Assembly (NCBI GenBank): GCA_963663005.2
Contig: CAXXHH010000008.1
Coordinates: forward strand, 124,001-188,000
DNA: 64,000 bases
Origin: CAINVV01 sp963663005
Lineage (GTDB): Bacteria; Bacteroidota; Bacteroidia; Bacteroidales; Prolixibacteraceae
Reading direction: 5' to 3'
Part shown: one piece after another, positions 1 through 8,351 of the stretch
Layout: each line of letters starts with the position of its first letter
How positions within the stretch are numbered: position 1 is the stretch's first letter
The notes under the pieces: model-generated
Databases searched by the model: none
What the model was told of the DNA's origin: nothing
The model's input: the letters and a program-made list of their open reading frames with translations, nothing else
Translations under genes and position numbers: made by a program

Positions 1-2161
1 CGCAAAAGCCTCAATCATCACTTTATCGCCCGAAAGTGCCTGCCATAATTCGCAGTTCAATCTGAGAGTAGTCGGCAGAGAGAAAGAGATGATTTTCGTC
101 GCTCGGAACGAATGCCTTACGGATTTCACGACCATTTTCGTCGCGAATGGGGATATTTTGCAAATTTGGATTGTTGGAACTCAGTCGCCCGGTAACGGCC
201 ACAGTCTGATTATAAGATGTATGAATCTTGCCTGTCCTGGCATTAATCAGTTTGGGCAAAGATTCTACGTACGTGGAAAGAAGCTTTTTTAGTCCGCGAT
301 GCTCCAAAACCTTGCTAATTATAGGATGGCGATCCTGCAAGGTAACCAAGACCTCCTCGTTAGTAGAATATTGTTTCGTTTTGGTTTTCTTGGCCTTCGG
401 ATCTAGTAACAGCTTATCGAAAAGGATATATCCCAATTGTCTGGGAGATGAGATATTGAATGATTCGCCCGCCATTTCAGTGATCTCGCTCTCGAGCTGA
501 ATGATTTGCTCGCGCAGGATTACCGCATATTGATCCAGGGCTTTTACATCGATTTTCATACCGGAAAGCTCCATTTCAATAAGCACCTTCAAAAGCGGCA
601 TCTCTACTTCTTCGAAAAGTCTTGTCACATTTCCAGCTTCTAACTCTTTTGCAAGCAGCGGCTTAAGTTGCAGGGTAAAATCTGCATCTTCGCAGGCATA
701 TTCCTTCACTACTTCCAAATCGACAGAACGCATCGTGGTCTGATATTTCCCCTTACCTATCAGTTCGGAAGTGGCAATTTTTTTGTATCCCAGATATATC
801 TCGCTTAAAAAATCGAGGTTGTGCCTCAGCTCGGGTTGAATCAGGTAATGAGCGACCATCGTGTCGAAAATCGGACCATGCAGTTTAATGCCGTACCCTG
901 AAAGCACCAAAGCGTCAAATTTAATATTCTGGCCAACCTTAGTTATTGTCTCACTGTCGAAAAGGGGTTTGAATGCGGCGACGATTTTTTCGGCCGTTTT
1001 CCTGTCTGCAGGAACAGGAATATAGTATGCCTCCCCTTTCTTATAGCAGACAGAAATTCCAACCAGTTGATCTGCCAGAGGATCCAGTCCTGTTGTTTCG
1101 GTATCAAAACAAAATTCCTTTTGATTTGAAAGATCTTTGATCAGTGCGGCTAGGGCCTCCTCTCCTTCTACAAGGTGGTACTTATGGTCGTAGGTATGAA
1201 TTTGATCGAGATTAGAAGGAGATGCTGCAACCGTTTCATCGGCAAAGTCGAAGAGGGAACCCTGTTTACTTACCGGCTTAGGAACAACAACTTCCTTTTT
1301 TGGAAATTTGGAAAGCATATTCCGAAATTCCAGCTCAGTGAATAGTTCGTTAAGTACCTGATGATCCGGCTCCTGTCTTACTAATTCATCGGGCGAATGG
1401 TTCAACGGTACATCAAGTACTATTTCAGCTAATTTTCGTGAGAGACGAACCTGCGCTTCAAAGTTGACGAGGCTCTCTTTCTGCTTGCCCTTCAGCTGAT
1501 CGATGGCATCATAAACGCCCTCAATACCTCCATATTGGGCAATTAACAGAGTCGCTCCCTTGGGACCGATGCCCGGGCATCCAGGAATATTATCGGATGA
1601 GTCGCCCATCAGTCCCAGAAGGTCGATAACCTGCTCTGGCCTGCTTATCTGAAAATTTTCGCATACCTGTTCGACACCCCAGATTTCCATTTCATTGCCC
1701 ATCCTCTTGGGCTTGTACATAAATATATTGGAGGAAACCAGTTGGGCATAGTCCTTATCCGGAGTGACCATATATATCTGGAAGTCCTCCTTCTCGGCGG
1801 TTTTGGCCATGGTTCCGATTACGTCATCCGCCTCGTAGCCTACACATTCCAGCGTGGGAATCCGATAGGCATCAATCATTCGTCGGATATATGGGATGGC
1901 GGTTCTGATAGCTTCAGGCATGGCCTCCCGTGTGGCTTTATATGCATCAAAAAGTTCATGCCGGAAAGTTGGACCATGCAGATCGAAGGCTACAGCCAGG
2001 TGTGTCGGCTGTTCCAATTTCAGAATCTGTTCGAGCGTATTAACAAATCCGAACACGGCCGAAGTGTTCATTCCTTTGGAGTTTACCCTCGGATTATTGA
2101 TAAAGGCAAAATAGGAACGATATATAAGTGCGTAGGCATCAATCAAAAATAGCTTCTTCAT
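1..2161 (-). CDS. polA: DNA polymerase I, 3' end outside window, apparent frameshift
   Basis: Repair and Okazaki-fragment polymerase of the cytoplasm. The N-terminal ~290 residues are the 5'-3' exonuclease domain. A 3'-5' exonuclease domain follows (about 330-520) and keeps its acidic residues: D353 and E355 in DTETTG, then NIKFD and YACEDAD. The polymerase domain begins after it, and motif A (DYSQIELRIM, D697) is present. Immediately after motif A the frame hits a stop at 23-25. Removing one C at 39-40 restores MAALSGDKVMIEAFA, the normal family continuation, through to base 1. The gene therefore carries a one-base insertion, real or a sequencing error, and the rest of the palm/fingers lies beyond the window. 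Start is the ATG at 2161 (MKKLFLIDAYALIYRS, family-typical). Identity is very secure; intactness is not. Confidence 0.93.
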
Positions 2162-2197
2162 GGGACGAAATTTATGTAAACAAATCTACTAAAAAGA

Positions 2198-2229
2198 GGA
2201 GAGCCGGCAAATTGTCTTGCCGGCTCTCC
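2198..2229 (-). terminator. Rho-independent terminator of the ArsR-type gene
   Basis: A perfect 13-bp inverted repeat (GGAGAGCCGGCAA with its complement, 6-nt loop) lies between the stop of the regulator (2249) and the start of polA (2161). Read on the minus strand it is followed by TCTTTTT, so it terminates the regulator transcript before polA. Confidence 0.85.
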
Positions 2230-2248
2230 CAAATACGTTCATCAATTG

Positions 2249-2551
2249 CTAGTTTTGACACTGGCATCCTTCAATGCATTTGAGGATACCGCTAAGTCCG
2301 GAGTGTTTCAAAAAGTAATAGGTATTTTTTCCGTCGCGTGTAGATGCCAATACGCCTTTTGATTTCAGGATACCAAGATGATGCGATGTAGCCGACTGCT
2401 CTATTCCAAGTCTCTCATATATTTCAGTAACGGTCAATTTTTGATCGCCTTCCAGGAAACTGACGATCGTAATTCGCATCGGATGAGCTATTGCTTTTAG
2501 CATTTCTGCAGCATTAGTCAACTTTTCTAACGTTTGCTCAGTTGGGTTCAT
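2249..2551 (-). CDS. ArsR/SmtB-family winged-helix transcriptional regulator
   Basis: A 100-residue single-domain DNA-binding protein. Residues about 10-80 form the ArsR winged helix: AIAHPMRITIVSFL, then the recognition part SATSHHLGILKSKGVL and a wing with RDGKNTYYF. The C-terminal tail is cysteine-rich (C92, C96, C98 in CIEGCQCQN), which could bind a metal or act as a thiol sensor. The classic alpha-3 ELCVC site of ArsR is absent, so the inducer is unknown. It is monocistronic, with its own promoter (2590-2619) and terminator (2198-2229). No efflux or resistance gene is adjacent, so its target may be itself or a distant gene. Family assignment is secure; the ligand is not known. Confidence 0.88.
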   Translation of the reverse strand: MNPTEQTLEKLTNAAEMLKAIAHPMRITIVSFLEGDQKLTVTEIYERLGIEQSATSHHLGILKSKGVLASTRDGKNTYYFLKHSGLSGILKCIEGCQCQN

Positions 2552-2589
2552 AAGGTATGTCGGAAAGAAAAATTTGTGATTTACTAATA

Positions 2590-2619
2590 CAAATATATAG
2601 ATAACATATAGTTAATCAA
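2590..2619 (-). promoter_or_regulatory. Bacteroidota-type promoter for the ArsR-type gene
   Basis: On the minus strand TATATTTG (2590-2597) matches the TAnnTTTG -7 consensus exactly. A TTG (2617-2619) lies 19 nt upstream, in the -33 position. The predicted leader to the ATG at 2551 is about 30 nt. Confidence 0.6.
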
Positions 2620-2687
2620 TAGAACAAATTGTTAAAATGTTTAATTTAGAACAGATACAAACAATCTCTCCATCGTCGAAAAAATAT

Positions 2688-2695
2688 TACTTTTG
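2688..2695 (+). promoter_or_regulatory. -7 box for the polyprenyl synthase gene
   Basis: TACTTTTG matches TAnnTTTG and lies 21 nt before the ATG at 2717. It covers the upstream in-frame TTG at 2693, an argument against that TTG as the start. No good -33 element was seen. Confidence 0.4.
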
Positions 2696-2716
2696 GCAAT
2701 AGATATAGCTAATAGC

Positions 2717-3691
2717 ATGGCATCAAAAAATGAAATTATTGCACCGGTTGAAGCCGAATTAAAGTATTTCGAACCGTATTTCAAAAAATCGACTAAAAGT
2801 TCCATTCCACTCCTCGATACGGTTTTGAATTATATACTTCGGCGGAAAGGAAAACAGATGCGACCAATTCTTGTTTTTTTGTCGGCCAAACTCAATGGAA
2901 CGTTTAATGACCGCACCTACCATGCTGCCTTGACAATTGAATTACTGCACACGGCTACCCTGGTGCACGACGATGTGGTGGATGAATCATACCAACGGCG
3001 CGGTTTTTTTTCAGTGAATGCTATCTGGAAAAATAAGATTGCTGTTTTAGTCGGGGATTTCATTCTTGCAAAGGGGATGCTTTGGTCGATCGAGCATAAA
3101 GACTACGATATCCTGAATTTTATTTCTGCCGCGGTACGAGATATGAGCGAGGGAGAGATTCTTCAAATCCAGAAAGCCAGAAAACTGGATATCACCGAAG
3201 AAGTGTACTTTGAGATTATCCGCAAGAAGACCGCATCGTTGATGGCCACCAGTGCCGCAGTCGGAACCTGTTCCGTCACCGAAGATCCCGAAATCATTGA
3301 GCGGATGAGATTATTTGGTGAATATGCCGGAATTGCATTTCAGATAAAAGACGACTTGTTCGATTTTCAAAAATCGAATCTTGTTGGTAAACCTACCGGG
3401 AATGATCTAAACGAAAAGAAGATCACCCTCCCGCTAATCTTCGCTTTAAATCAGGGAAGCGCTGAAGAAAAAAAGAATATTCTGAATATTGTCCGGAAAA
3501 AGAGCAAAACATCTGCCGACCTGACTAATGTCACAAAGTATATATCCGCCAAGGGAGGGTTTGATTACGCGGAAAAAGTGATGCTCAGCTATCATCAGAA
3601 AGCGATTGAACAACTTGCCGGTTATCCTGATTCCGAATACAAAAAAGCACTAATCTCTTTTGTTGGTTATATCACAACAAGAGAAAGTTAA
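2717..3691 (+). CDS. trans-polyprenyl diphosphate synthase (octaprenyl/heptaprenyl type)
   Basis: Condenses isopentenyl diphosphate units onto an allylic primer to make the long chain used for menaquinone or other isoprenoids; cytoplasmic or membrane-associated. Both aspartate-rich motifs are present: DDVVD at residues 85-89 and DDLFD at 212-216, with GGKQMRP-type binding represented by RRKGKQMRP near residue 45. At 324 residues it is the usual length for long-chain prenyl synthases. An in-frame TTG at 2693 would add eight residues, but the ATG at 2717 (MASKNEIIAP) is preferred because a -7 box overlaps the TTG. Product chain length cannot be read from the sequence here. Confidence 0.92.
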   Translation: MASKNEIIAPVEAELKYFEPYFKKSTKSSIPLLDTVLNYILRRKGKQMRPILVFLSAKLNGTFNDRTYHAALTIELLHTATLVHDDVVDESYQRRGFFSVNAIWKNKIAVLVGDFILAKGMLWSIEHKDYDILNFISAAVRDMSEGEILQIQKARKLDITEEVYFEIIRKKTASLMATSAAVGTCSVTEDPEIIERMRLFGEYAGIAFQIKDDLFDFQKSNLVGKPTGNDLNEKKITLPLIFALNQGSAEEKKNILNIVRKKSKTSADLTNVTKYISAKGGFDYAEKVMLSYHQKAIEQLAGYPDSEYKKALISFVGYITTRES

Positions 3692-3744
3692 TTGGTTGGA
3701 ATAAAGTTCGATGGTTACGTAAATACCAACAGTCCGAGGTCTTT

Positions 3745-4224
3745 TCAACCGAGGTGTGCCAGCATTACCACATAATTTTTACCGTATTTTTTTGCACATT
3801 TCGGACAGGTGGTGTACCAGATATAGGTTTTAGCATCCTTGTTACCCATTTTTTCCAGTACTTGTCCGAAATCCTTCATCCAGTTATGGACTTCTTTGAA
3901 TGGACCTTCATACACTTTACTATAAAACTTTCCGGTAAAAATTTGATTTTCAAGATTTGAAACAATTTTATCAACGGAAATATAAAGATCCATATTCCAT
4001 TTCGAAGTATGATCAGACAGGCAAATACCTTCAGACCAATCGGCTCCGGCTGCTCTGATCTTCTGATCCATTTTCTTCATTATACCACCAAAATTGAGTG
4101 GCATGTAAAAAAACGTACGAACACAGCCTTTGGCAAACACTTTGTCGTGCCATTCGAAATTTTTATCGTCCCATGGATTCGGATCGAATTCCGGGCAACA
4201 AATTTGATCGGTAGTTGTACTCAT
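3745..4224 (-). CDS. Conserved hypothetical protein with a CPKC motif
   Basis: A 159-residue cytoplasmic protein without signal peptide or membrane segment. It has a Cys pair near the N-terminus (ICCPEF) and a CPKCAKKYG motif in the C-terminal part, which might bind a metal. It is rich in Trp, Lys and acidic residues, and a middle segment (TGKFYSKVYEGPFKEVHNW) suggests a small alpha/beta fold. I recall similar Bacteroidota proteins being labelled 'hydrolase' without experimental support, and I see no catalytic motif to justify that. It is convergent with the prenyl synthase, and the same-strand deoC ends 63 bp upstream. Function unknown. Confidence 0.75.
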   Translation of the reverse strand: MSTTTDQICCPEFDPNPWDDKNFEWHDKVFAKGCVRTFFYMPLNFGGIMKKMDQKIRAAGADWSEGICLSDHTSKWNMDLYISVDKIVSNLENQIFTGKFYSKVYEGPFKEVHNWMKDFGQVLEKMGNKDAKTYIWYTTCPKCAKKYGKNYVVMLAHLG

Positions 4225-4286
4225 GACAAACGAATTATAGGGTTAAAAAAGAACGAGACGTAAGAAATGAGCGATGAGTTTGTCCA

Positions 4287-5156
4287 CTAAAAGTACGAAA
4301 TTTTCTCTTCCGTTATACTAGTTAACAAATTATTAGCTAACCGACTGGCTCCAATTCTGAAGAGTTGGGGACGCAACCATTCCTCACCCAGAATATCCCT
4401 GACAATGGCCATATAGTAGAGTGCATCACCACTTTCAACGATGCCTCCTGCTGCCTTGAACCCAATTTTTTTCCCGGTTTTGAGATAAAACTCTTTTATG
4501 GCAGTGCACATAACCCAAGCTGCTTCAGGAGTGGCGGCGGGCTCCATTTTCCCGGTCGACGTCTTAATAAAATCGGCTCCCGCCTGCATCGCAAGGATGG
4601 ATGCTTTCCAAATATTTTCTGCGCTCTTCAATGCTCCTGTCTCAAGAATAACTTTCAAATGAGCCTTTCCACAGCTGACTTTCACCCTTGAAATTTCATT
4701 CACTACTTCTGAATAATTGCCCTCGAGGAAGGTACCGATAGAGATAACGATATCAATCTCATTTGCTCCTCTGGAGACCGCCATCGCCGTTTCAAGGTCT
4801 TTCACTTCGATAAATGTCATCGAGGACGGGAACCCTGCAGAAACGGCGGCAATGGCCACTTTCGGGTCTTTCAGATTGTCACGGACAACCTTAACCAGCG
4901 TGGGATACACACATATTGCGGCAACATTTGGAACTTCAATAAAATGTCGGGGGAAGAGCGATACTTTGTCGGCGAATAATTTGCCCCTCGCCTGAGTGTC
5001 ATCTGAACCAAGGGTGGTTAAATCGATGCAGGAGAAGGCCAGTTTCATCTCTTCTTTGTCAAAGACCTTATTCAATTTTGATTTGATTGCGGTCAGCGCG
5101 TTTTGAACTTCTTCCGGTTGGAAAATTCGGTCGATGTCTATTTGTAATTCGTCCAT
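4287..5156 (-). CDS. deoC: Deoxyribose-phosphate aldolase
   Basis: Cleaves 2-deoxyribose 5-phosphate into glyceraldehyde 3-phosphate and acetaldehyde in deoxynucleoside catabolism. A class I aldolase TIM barrel: the Schiff-base lysine is K198 in DFIKTSTGKMEP, and the second conserved lysine is in GFKAAGGI. KVILETGAL is also typical. The start is set at the ATG at 5156 (MDELQIDIDR). A TTG twelve codons upstream (5192) is in frame but adds a non-conserved tail. At 289 residues it belongs to the longer (about 250-300 aa) DeoC group. dtd is the next gene upstream on the same strand (about 70 bp), so the two may be co-transcribed. Confidence 0.93.
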   Translation of the reverse strand: MDELQIDIDRIFQPEEVQNALTAIKSKLNKVFDKEEMKLAFSCIDLTTLGSDDTQARGKLFADKVSLFPRHFIEVPNVAAICVYPTLVKVVRDNLKDPKVAIAAVSAGFPSSMTFIEVKDLETAMAVSRGANEIDIVISIGTFLEGNYSEVVNEISRVKVSCGKAHLKVILETGALKSAENIWKASILAMQAGADFIKTSTGKMEPAATPEAAWVMCTAIKEFYLKTGKKIGFKAAGGIVESGDALYYMAIVRDILGEEWLRPQLFRIGASRLANNLLTSITEEKISYF

Positions 5157-5224
5157 ATGTATTGAAATTAAATTCTTATGATAGATTTTCAAACAGGTTA
5201 CCTACACTCGGCACAAACCCGGAT

Positions 5225-5677
5225 TTACTCTTTATTTTTTGAATCAATAATTATGGTAACTGGCCCGTCATTCAGCAATCCGACTTTCATCATCGCACCA
5301 AACACGCCGGTTTTAACCTCTTTCCCAAGTTGGTCTGACACCTTCCTGACGAAAAGATTATACAATGGAATCGCTATTTCCGGTGGAGCGGCGCGAATAT
5401 ATGACGGACGGTTACCTTTTTTCGTAGAGGCATGCAAAGTAAACTGGCTCACAATCAGAATCTCCCCATTAATTTCGACTACAGACCTGTTCATGACCCC
5501 GTTATCATCAGCAAAAATCCTCAGATTACATAGTTTAGAGGTTATCCAGTCGAGGTCATCTTGTGTGTCGAGACTTTCGAATCCGGCCAGAACGAGTAGA
5601 CCATTGCCGATCGAAGAATATTCTTCATTCTCGATGGAAACAGATGCACTTGAGACACGCTGGATCACAATCCTCAT
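5225..5677 (-). CDS. dtd: D-aminoacyl-tRNA deacylase
   Basis: Hydrolyses D-aminoacyl-tRNA (and glycyl-tRNA-Ala), a cytoplasmic proofreading step in translation. The 150-residue length is exactly that of the family. Both hallmark motifs are visible: SQFTL at 77-81 and the NxPxT-type loop NDGPVT at 136-141. The N-terminus MRIVIQRVSSASV is also typical. The start ATG at 5677 is followed upstream by the repeat-containing gap 5678-5833. deoC lies downstream on the same strand. Confidence 0.96.
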   Translation of the reverse strand: MRIVIQRVSSASVSIENEEYSSIGNGLLVLAGFESLDTQDDLDWITSKLCNLRIFADDNGVMNRSVVEINGEILIVSQFTLHASTKKGNRPSYIRAAPPEIAIPLYNLFVRKVSDQLGKEVKTGVFGAMMKVGLLNDGPVTIIIDSKNKE

Positions 5678-5685
5678 AGTAGGAA

Positions 5686-5818
5686 AGTTTGGAGTTTGGA
5701 GTTTAGAGTTTGGAATTGCGGAGGAGCAACACTCGTAACTTCTTCGAAATAGCTAGTTGTTGTCTAACCATTTTCGGAGTCCCGTTCTCCCAACTTCAAA
5801 CTCCAAACTCTAAACTTC
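5686..5818. repeat. Heptad-type inverted repeat between dtd and the YqaA-like gene
   Basis: The left arm (5686-5713) is built from the 7-mers GTTTGGA and GTTTAGA repeated four times. The right arm (5795-5818) carries the same 7-mers in inverse orientation (AACTCCAAACTC and so on). About 14 bp pair perfectly and the rest imperfectly, around an 80-nt centre. No ORF is supported here. Likely a dispersed intergenic element. Confidence 0.6.
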
Positions 5819-5833
5819 TTTATTAACTATTCT

Positions 5834-6277
5834 TCAACTGACCATCCTTATCGCTTCAGCCAGCAGCCAATACCTGGCAGCTTTACCAATAAACATAAAA
5901 AGCATCGTCAGCTTGGGTGAGATTCGAAAAAATCCAAGTCCAAGAATCAAAACATCCCCAATAACCGGTACAAAAGAGAGAATCCCAATGATAGGACCGT
6001 ACTTTTGCAACTTCGGCAAAATGGCATGAATCTTCTCCATTTTTACCTTCCCATATTTTTCGATCCACTCAATTCTACCGAGATAGCCAAGATAGAAGAT
6101 GGAAATTCCCCCCAACGTATTTCCGGCGGTAGCCACAACGATACAGGATAAGCTGTTCACTCCGGCCAGAACGAGAACCGACATAACCGCTTCCGAATTA
6201 AATGGGAGGATTGATCCCGAGAGGAACCCGGCTATGAAAAGACCGAAAAGACCGTAGTGCTGGAGGAAATCTACCAT
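5834..6277 (-). CDS. YqaA/DedA-like (SNARE-associated/VTT) inner-membrane protein
   Basis: A 147-residue membrane protein. Hydrophobic helices lie near residues 4-40 and 50-75 and in the C-terminal third. Between them are the re-entrant type sequence GSILPFNSEAV and the later FVPVIGDVLILGLGFFR, both characteristic of the COG1238/VTT group; DedA relatives are proposed lipid flippases. The open frame runs 23 codons further upstream to 6346, but that stretch lies in the 121-bp tandem repeat. The ATG at 6277 (MVDFLQHYGLFG) is therefore chosen as the start. The specific substrate is unknown. Confidence 0.82.
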   Translation of the reverse strand: MVDFLQHYGLFGLFIAGFLSGSILPFNSEAVMSVLVLAGVNSLSCIVVATAGNTLGGISIFYLGYLGRIEWIEKYGKVKMEKIHAILPKLQKYGPIIGILSFVPVIGDVLILGLGFFRISPKLTMLFMFIGKAARYWLLAEAIRMVS

Positions 6278-6281
6278 GAAG

Positions 6282-6560
6282 AAGTACTTTAAATACTTAG
6301 AATACCCGGAGTACTTTAAGTGAGCGGGACTCCAAGTAGCGAGCATCGAAATCAGACATTTTTATGACGTCATGACTCAAATGTCACCTACACTCCTACT
6401 CCAAGTACTTTAAATACTTAGAATACCTGGAGTACTTAAAGTGAGTGGGACTCCCAGTAGTGAGCACCGAAATCAGACATTTTTATACTATCATGACTCC
6501 AATGTCACCTACACTCCTACTCTAAGTACTTTAAGTATTCCAAGTACTCAAGGTACTTTT
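6282..6560. repeat. 121-bp tandem direct repeat, 2.3 copies
   Basis: Copy 1 is 6282-6402, copy 2 is 6403-6523, and a partial third copy runs 6524-6560. Each starts AAGTACTTTAAATACTTAG-like. The copies differ at scattered positions; copy 1 has TGACGTCA where copy 2 has an altered sequence. Each unit contains several AGTACTT palindromes able to form local hairpins. The array fills the gap between the hexokinase stop and the YqaA-like start, so it lies in the transcript leader or upstream region of the latter. Confidence 0.85.
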
Positions 6561-6561
6561 C

Positions 6562-7770
6562 TTATGATAGGGCAGCTACAGCTGAACCGATGAGGTTGGC
6601 GTTGTGAATTTCATTTACCTTCACCTTAACCTCTTTATGATCTAGTTCTTCCAAAATCGTCTTAAGATATTTGGACACCATCTTGTTGTATGCCCTGCAC
6701 CCTTTAACTTTGCTCCAGAAGAGACTTCCTTCCGCCGTCAGGCAGACTTTCTTAATAGTCGGATCGTGCGAAACCATAACGCAAACCAATCCGGCGAGAG
6801 ATGCCGCAACCAGTTTAGCCGAGCGTTTATAAATTCTGCGGGCTGCACGGATGTGTTTCTTCTTGTGCTTATCCGGTTTGCTGATCAGATCGGTGAGCGC
6901 CCTTGCATCAAACGACTCATCGAAACCATCCTCAGGGAAGAGAGCCGTAAAAATTTTTCCCAGGTACATACCTGATATCGCCTTTTCGAAACGCTGTGCA
7001 CCCTGTGTTCCGGAAACTGCATCAAGCTGATCATCGATTGCTGTCAAATATTTTGGGTGGTAGTTTCCGGACTCCAGGTTGATTGGTGTAAGTCCCTGCC
7101 AGTTTAATTCTTTGTCGAGCTTGCCAATCCGGTCTGAATGAATAAAGGTAGCCATATTGGTACCAGTACCAACGATCAACCCAATGTAAGCATCGAAAGA
7201 GCTGTCTGACAAACCGGCAAAAAGACTGGCAACTGTATCGTTAATTACTTTTACAGCAGTAAATTGCGGTTCTCCCTGCTCATTTAAAAACTCTTTCAGC
7301 GGTTTGCCAATCGGTTGTTCGATCATTTCTTTAATATCGACACCTTTAGTCCAGCGGAGCAATTTGGCATCCCCGTCCGGTAGACATTCAGCCGGATAAG
7401 AGAAGCAATACCCGATAGGAGATTTTTCAGGCATCTTAAGATCTTTAAGGAAAGAAGCCTGCTCAGCAAAAAGTTGTTTAGCAGTATAGCCCTTGGTTTT
7501 CATTACGCTCAGATCTTTACTCCAACCATCTTTAGGATAAATCTCGGTATTACCGTCGTTAAAGCTAACCACGGCAGCGCGATAGTTAGTTCCTCCTAAA
7601 TCCAAAACCGTTGCCTGACCTTCAACTCCCAATGTTTTTGGTTTGATGTAGGTTGGAATACATTGAATTTCAGTGTTTGGGTTGTTTAATCCATTTTCCA
7701 CTTTTTGCTGAAGATCAATTGCAATCTCTTTCAGCTGAACAGTCGACAACTTAAAAATATTTTCCTTCAT
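6562..7770 (-). CDS. Hexokinase (eukaryotic-type hexokinase family)
   Basis: Phosphorylates hexoses with ATP in the cytoplasm, feeding imported sugars into glycolysis. The fold is the actin-like hexokinase_1/hexokinase_2 pair: phosphate-1 loop LDLGGTNYR near residue 57, sugar-binding GYCFSYP, catalytic aspartate D178 in VINDTVAS, phosphate-2 loop GLIVGTGTNM, and adenosine-site LTAEGSLFW. At 402 residues it is slightly shorter than yeast hexokinases. This family is frequent in Bacteroidota, instead of or beside ROK glucokinases. It is divergent from rbfA, and a -7 box at 7869-7876 could drive it. Confidence 0.92.
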   Translation of the reverse strand: MKENIFKLSTVQLKEIAIDLQQKVENGLNNPNTEIQCIPTYIKPKTLGVEGQATVLDLGGTNYRAAVVSFNDGNTEIYPKDGWSKDLSVMKTKGYTAKQLFAEQASFLKDLKMPEKSPIGYCFSYPAECLPDGDAKLLRWTKGVDIKEMIEQPIGKPLKEFLNEQGEPQFTAVKVINDTVASLFAGLSDSSFDAYIGLIVGTGTNMATFIHSDRIGKLDKELNWQGLTPINLESGNYHPKYLTAIDDQLDAVSGTQGAQRFEKAISGMYLGKIFTALFPEDGFDESFDARALTDLISKPDKHKKKHIRAARRIYKRSAKLVAASLAGLVCVMVSHDPTIKKVCLTAEGSLFWSKVKGCRAYNKMVSKYLKTILEELDHKEVKVKVNEIHNANLIGSAVAALS

Positions 7771-7868
7771 CTTTTAAATATTGTTTGGTGATAACTTTCG
7801 CTACAGAAACTGGCAGGAGGCAGAATTTGCTGATCTATGGCTGCTTCCGGAGTAATTCTGATTTGTTT

Positions 7869-7876
7869 CAAAAGTA
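7869..7876 (-). promoter_or_regulatory. -7 box for hexokinase
   Basis: On the minus strand TACTTTTG matches TAnnTTTG, giving a leader of roughly 90 nt to the ATG at 7770. No clear -33 TTTG was found. Confidence 0.4.
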
Positions 7877-7960
7877 GAATTTTATTTTTTCTAAATCGAG
7901 AGGTTAATCTTTTTTAACTGCCTCGGAATAGAAAAAAATGAAGAACCCGTTCATTTTGTC

Positions 7961-7968
7961 TATTTTTG
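7961..7968 (+). promoter_or_regulatory. -7 box for rbfA
   Basis: TATTTTTG matches TAnnTTTG and lies 21 nt before the ATG at 7990. It overlaps the upstream in-frame TTG (7966), supporting the ATG as the real start. Confidence 0.45.
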
Positions 7969-7989
7969 TCTAAAATTAAGTGTATCACC

Positions 7990-8331
7990 ATGGAACAATT
8001 TACAACCCGACAAAATAAAATAGGCAGACTCATTCAAAAAGAGCTGAGTGAGTTTTTACGCCGAGAGGCGCTAACGCTGGCAAAAGGCAAGATGGTTTCG
8101 GTAACTGCCGTTCGGGTAACCAAAGATATGTCGCTGGCAAGATGCTATTTAAGTATCTTCCCTTCCGAAGGATCAGCAGAAGTACTGGCCGACATTAAAC
8201 TGCACAAGGGGCATCTGCGAGGTGAACTTGGTCATGCAGTTCGCTTCCAGCTGAGACATGTTCCGGAACTTGAATTTTTCATCGACGACAGTCTGGACTA
8301 TATCGAAAAAATTGATAACCTGCTTAAGTAA
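7990..8331 (+). CDS. rbfA: 30S ribosome-binding factor A
   Basis: Assembly factor that binds free 30S subunits and helps 16S rRNA 5'-end processing. The protein has 113 residues from ATG 7990 (MEQFTTRQNKIGRLIQKELSEF), normal for the family. The KH-like core includes VSVTAVRVTKDMSLARCYLS. The C-terminal segment RFQLRHVPELEFFIDDSLDYIEKIDNLL is the diagnostic RbfA ending. A TTG eight codons earlier is in frame but overlaps a promoter element. The methyltransferase and permease genes follow on the same strand. Confidence 0.95.
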   Translation: MEQFTTRQNKIGRLIQKELSEFLRREALTLAKGKMVSVTAVRVTKDMSLARCYLSIFPSEGSAEVLADIKLHKGHLRGELGHAVRFQLRHVPELEFFIDDSLDYIEKIDNLLK

Positions 8332-8351
8332 GTTTATTAAAAAGCCTGCTT

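Noticed and set aside
23..45. polA stop considered as programmed frameshifting
   Set aside because: No slippery heptamer or downstream structure is visible, and PolA is not known to use it; an insertion error or mutation is simpler.
2693..2716. Upstream TTG start for the polyprenyl synthase
   Set aside because: It lies in a TAnnTTTG promoter box; the ATG at 2717 gives the usual family length.
5178..5738. Plus-strand open frame of 186 codons opposite dtd
   Set aside because: It is the antisense shadow of dtd and of the heptamer repeat; composition is not protein-like and dtd is unmistakable.
6282..6560. Tandem repeat considered as a CRISPR array
   Set aside because: The unit is 121 bp, copies are adjacent with no unique spacers, there are only 2.3 copies, and no cas gene is nearby.
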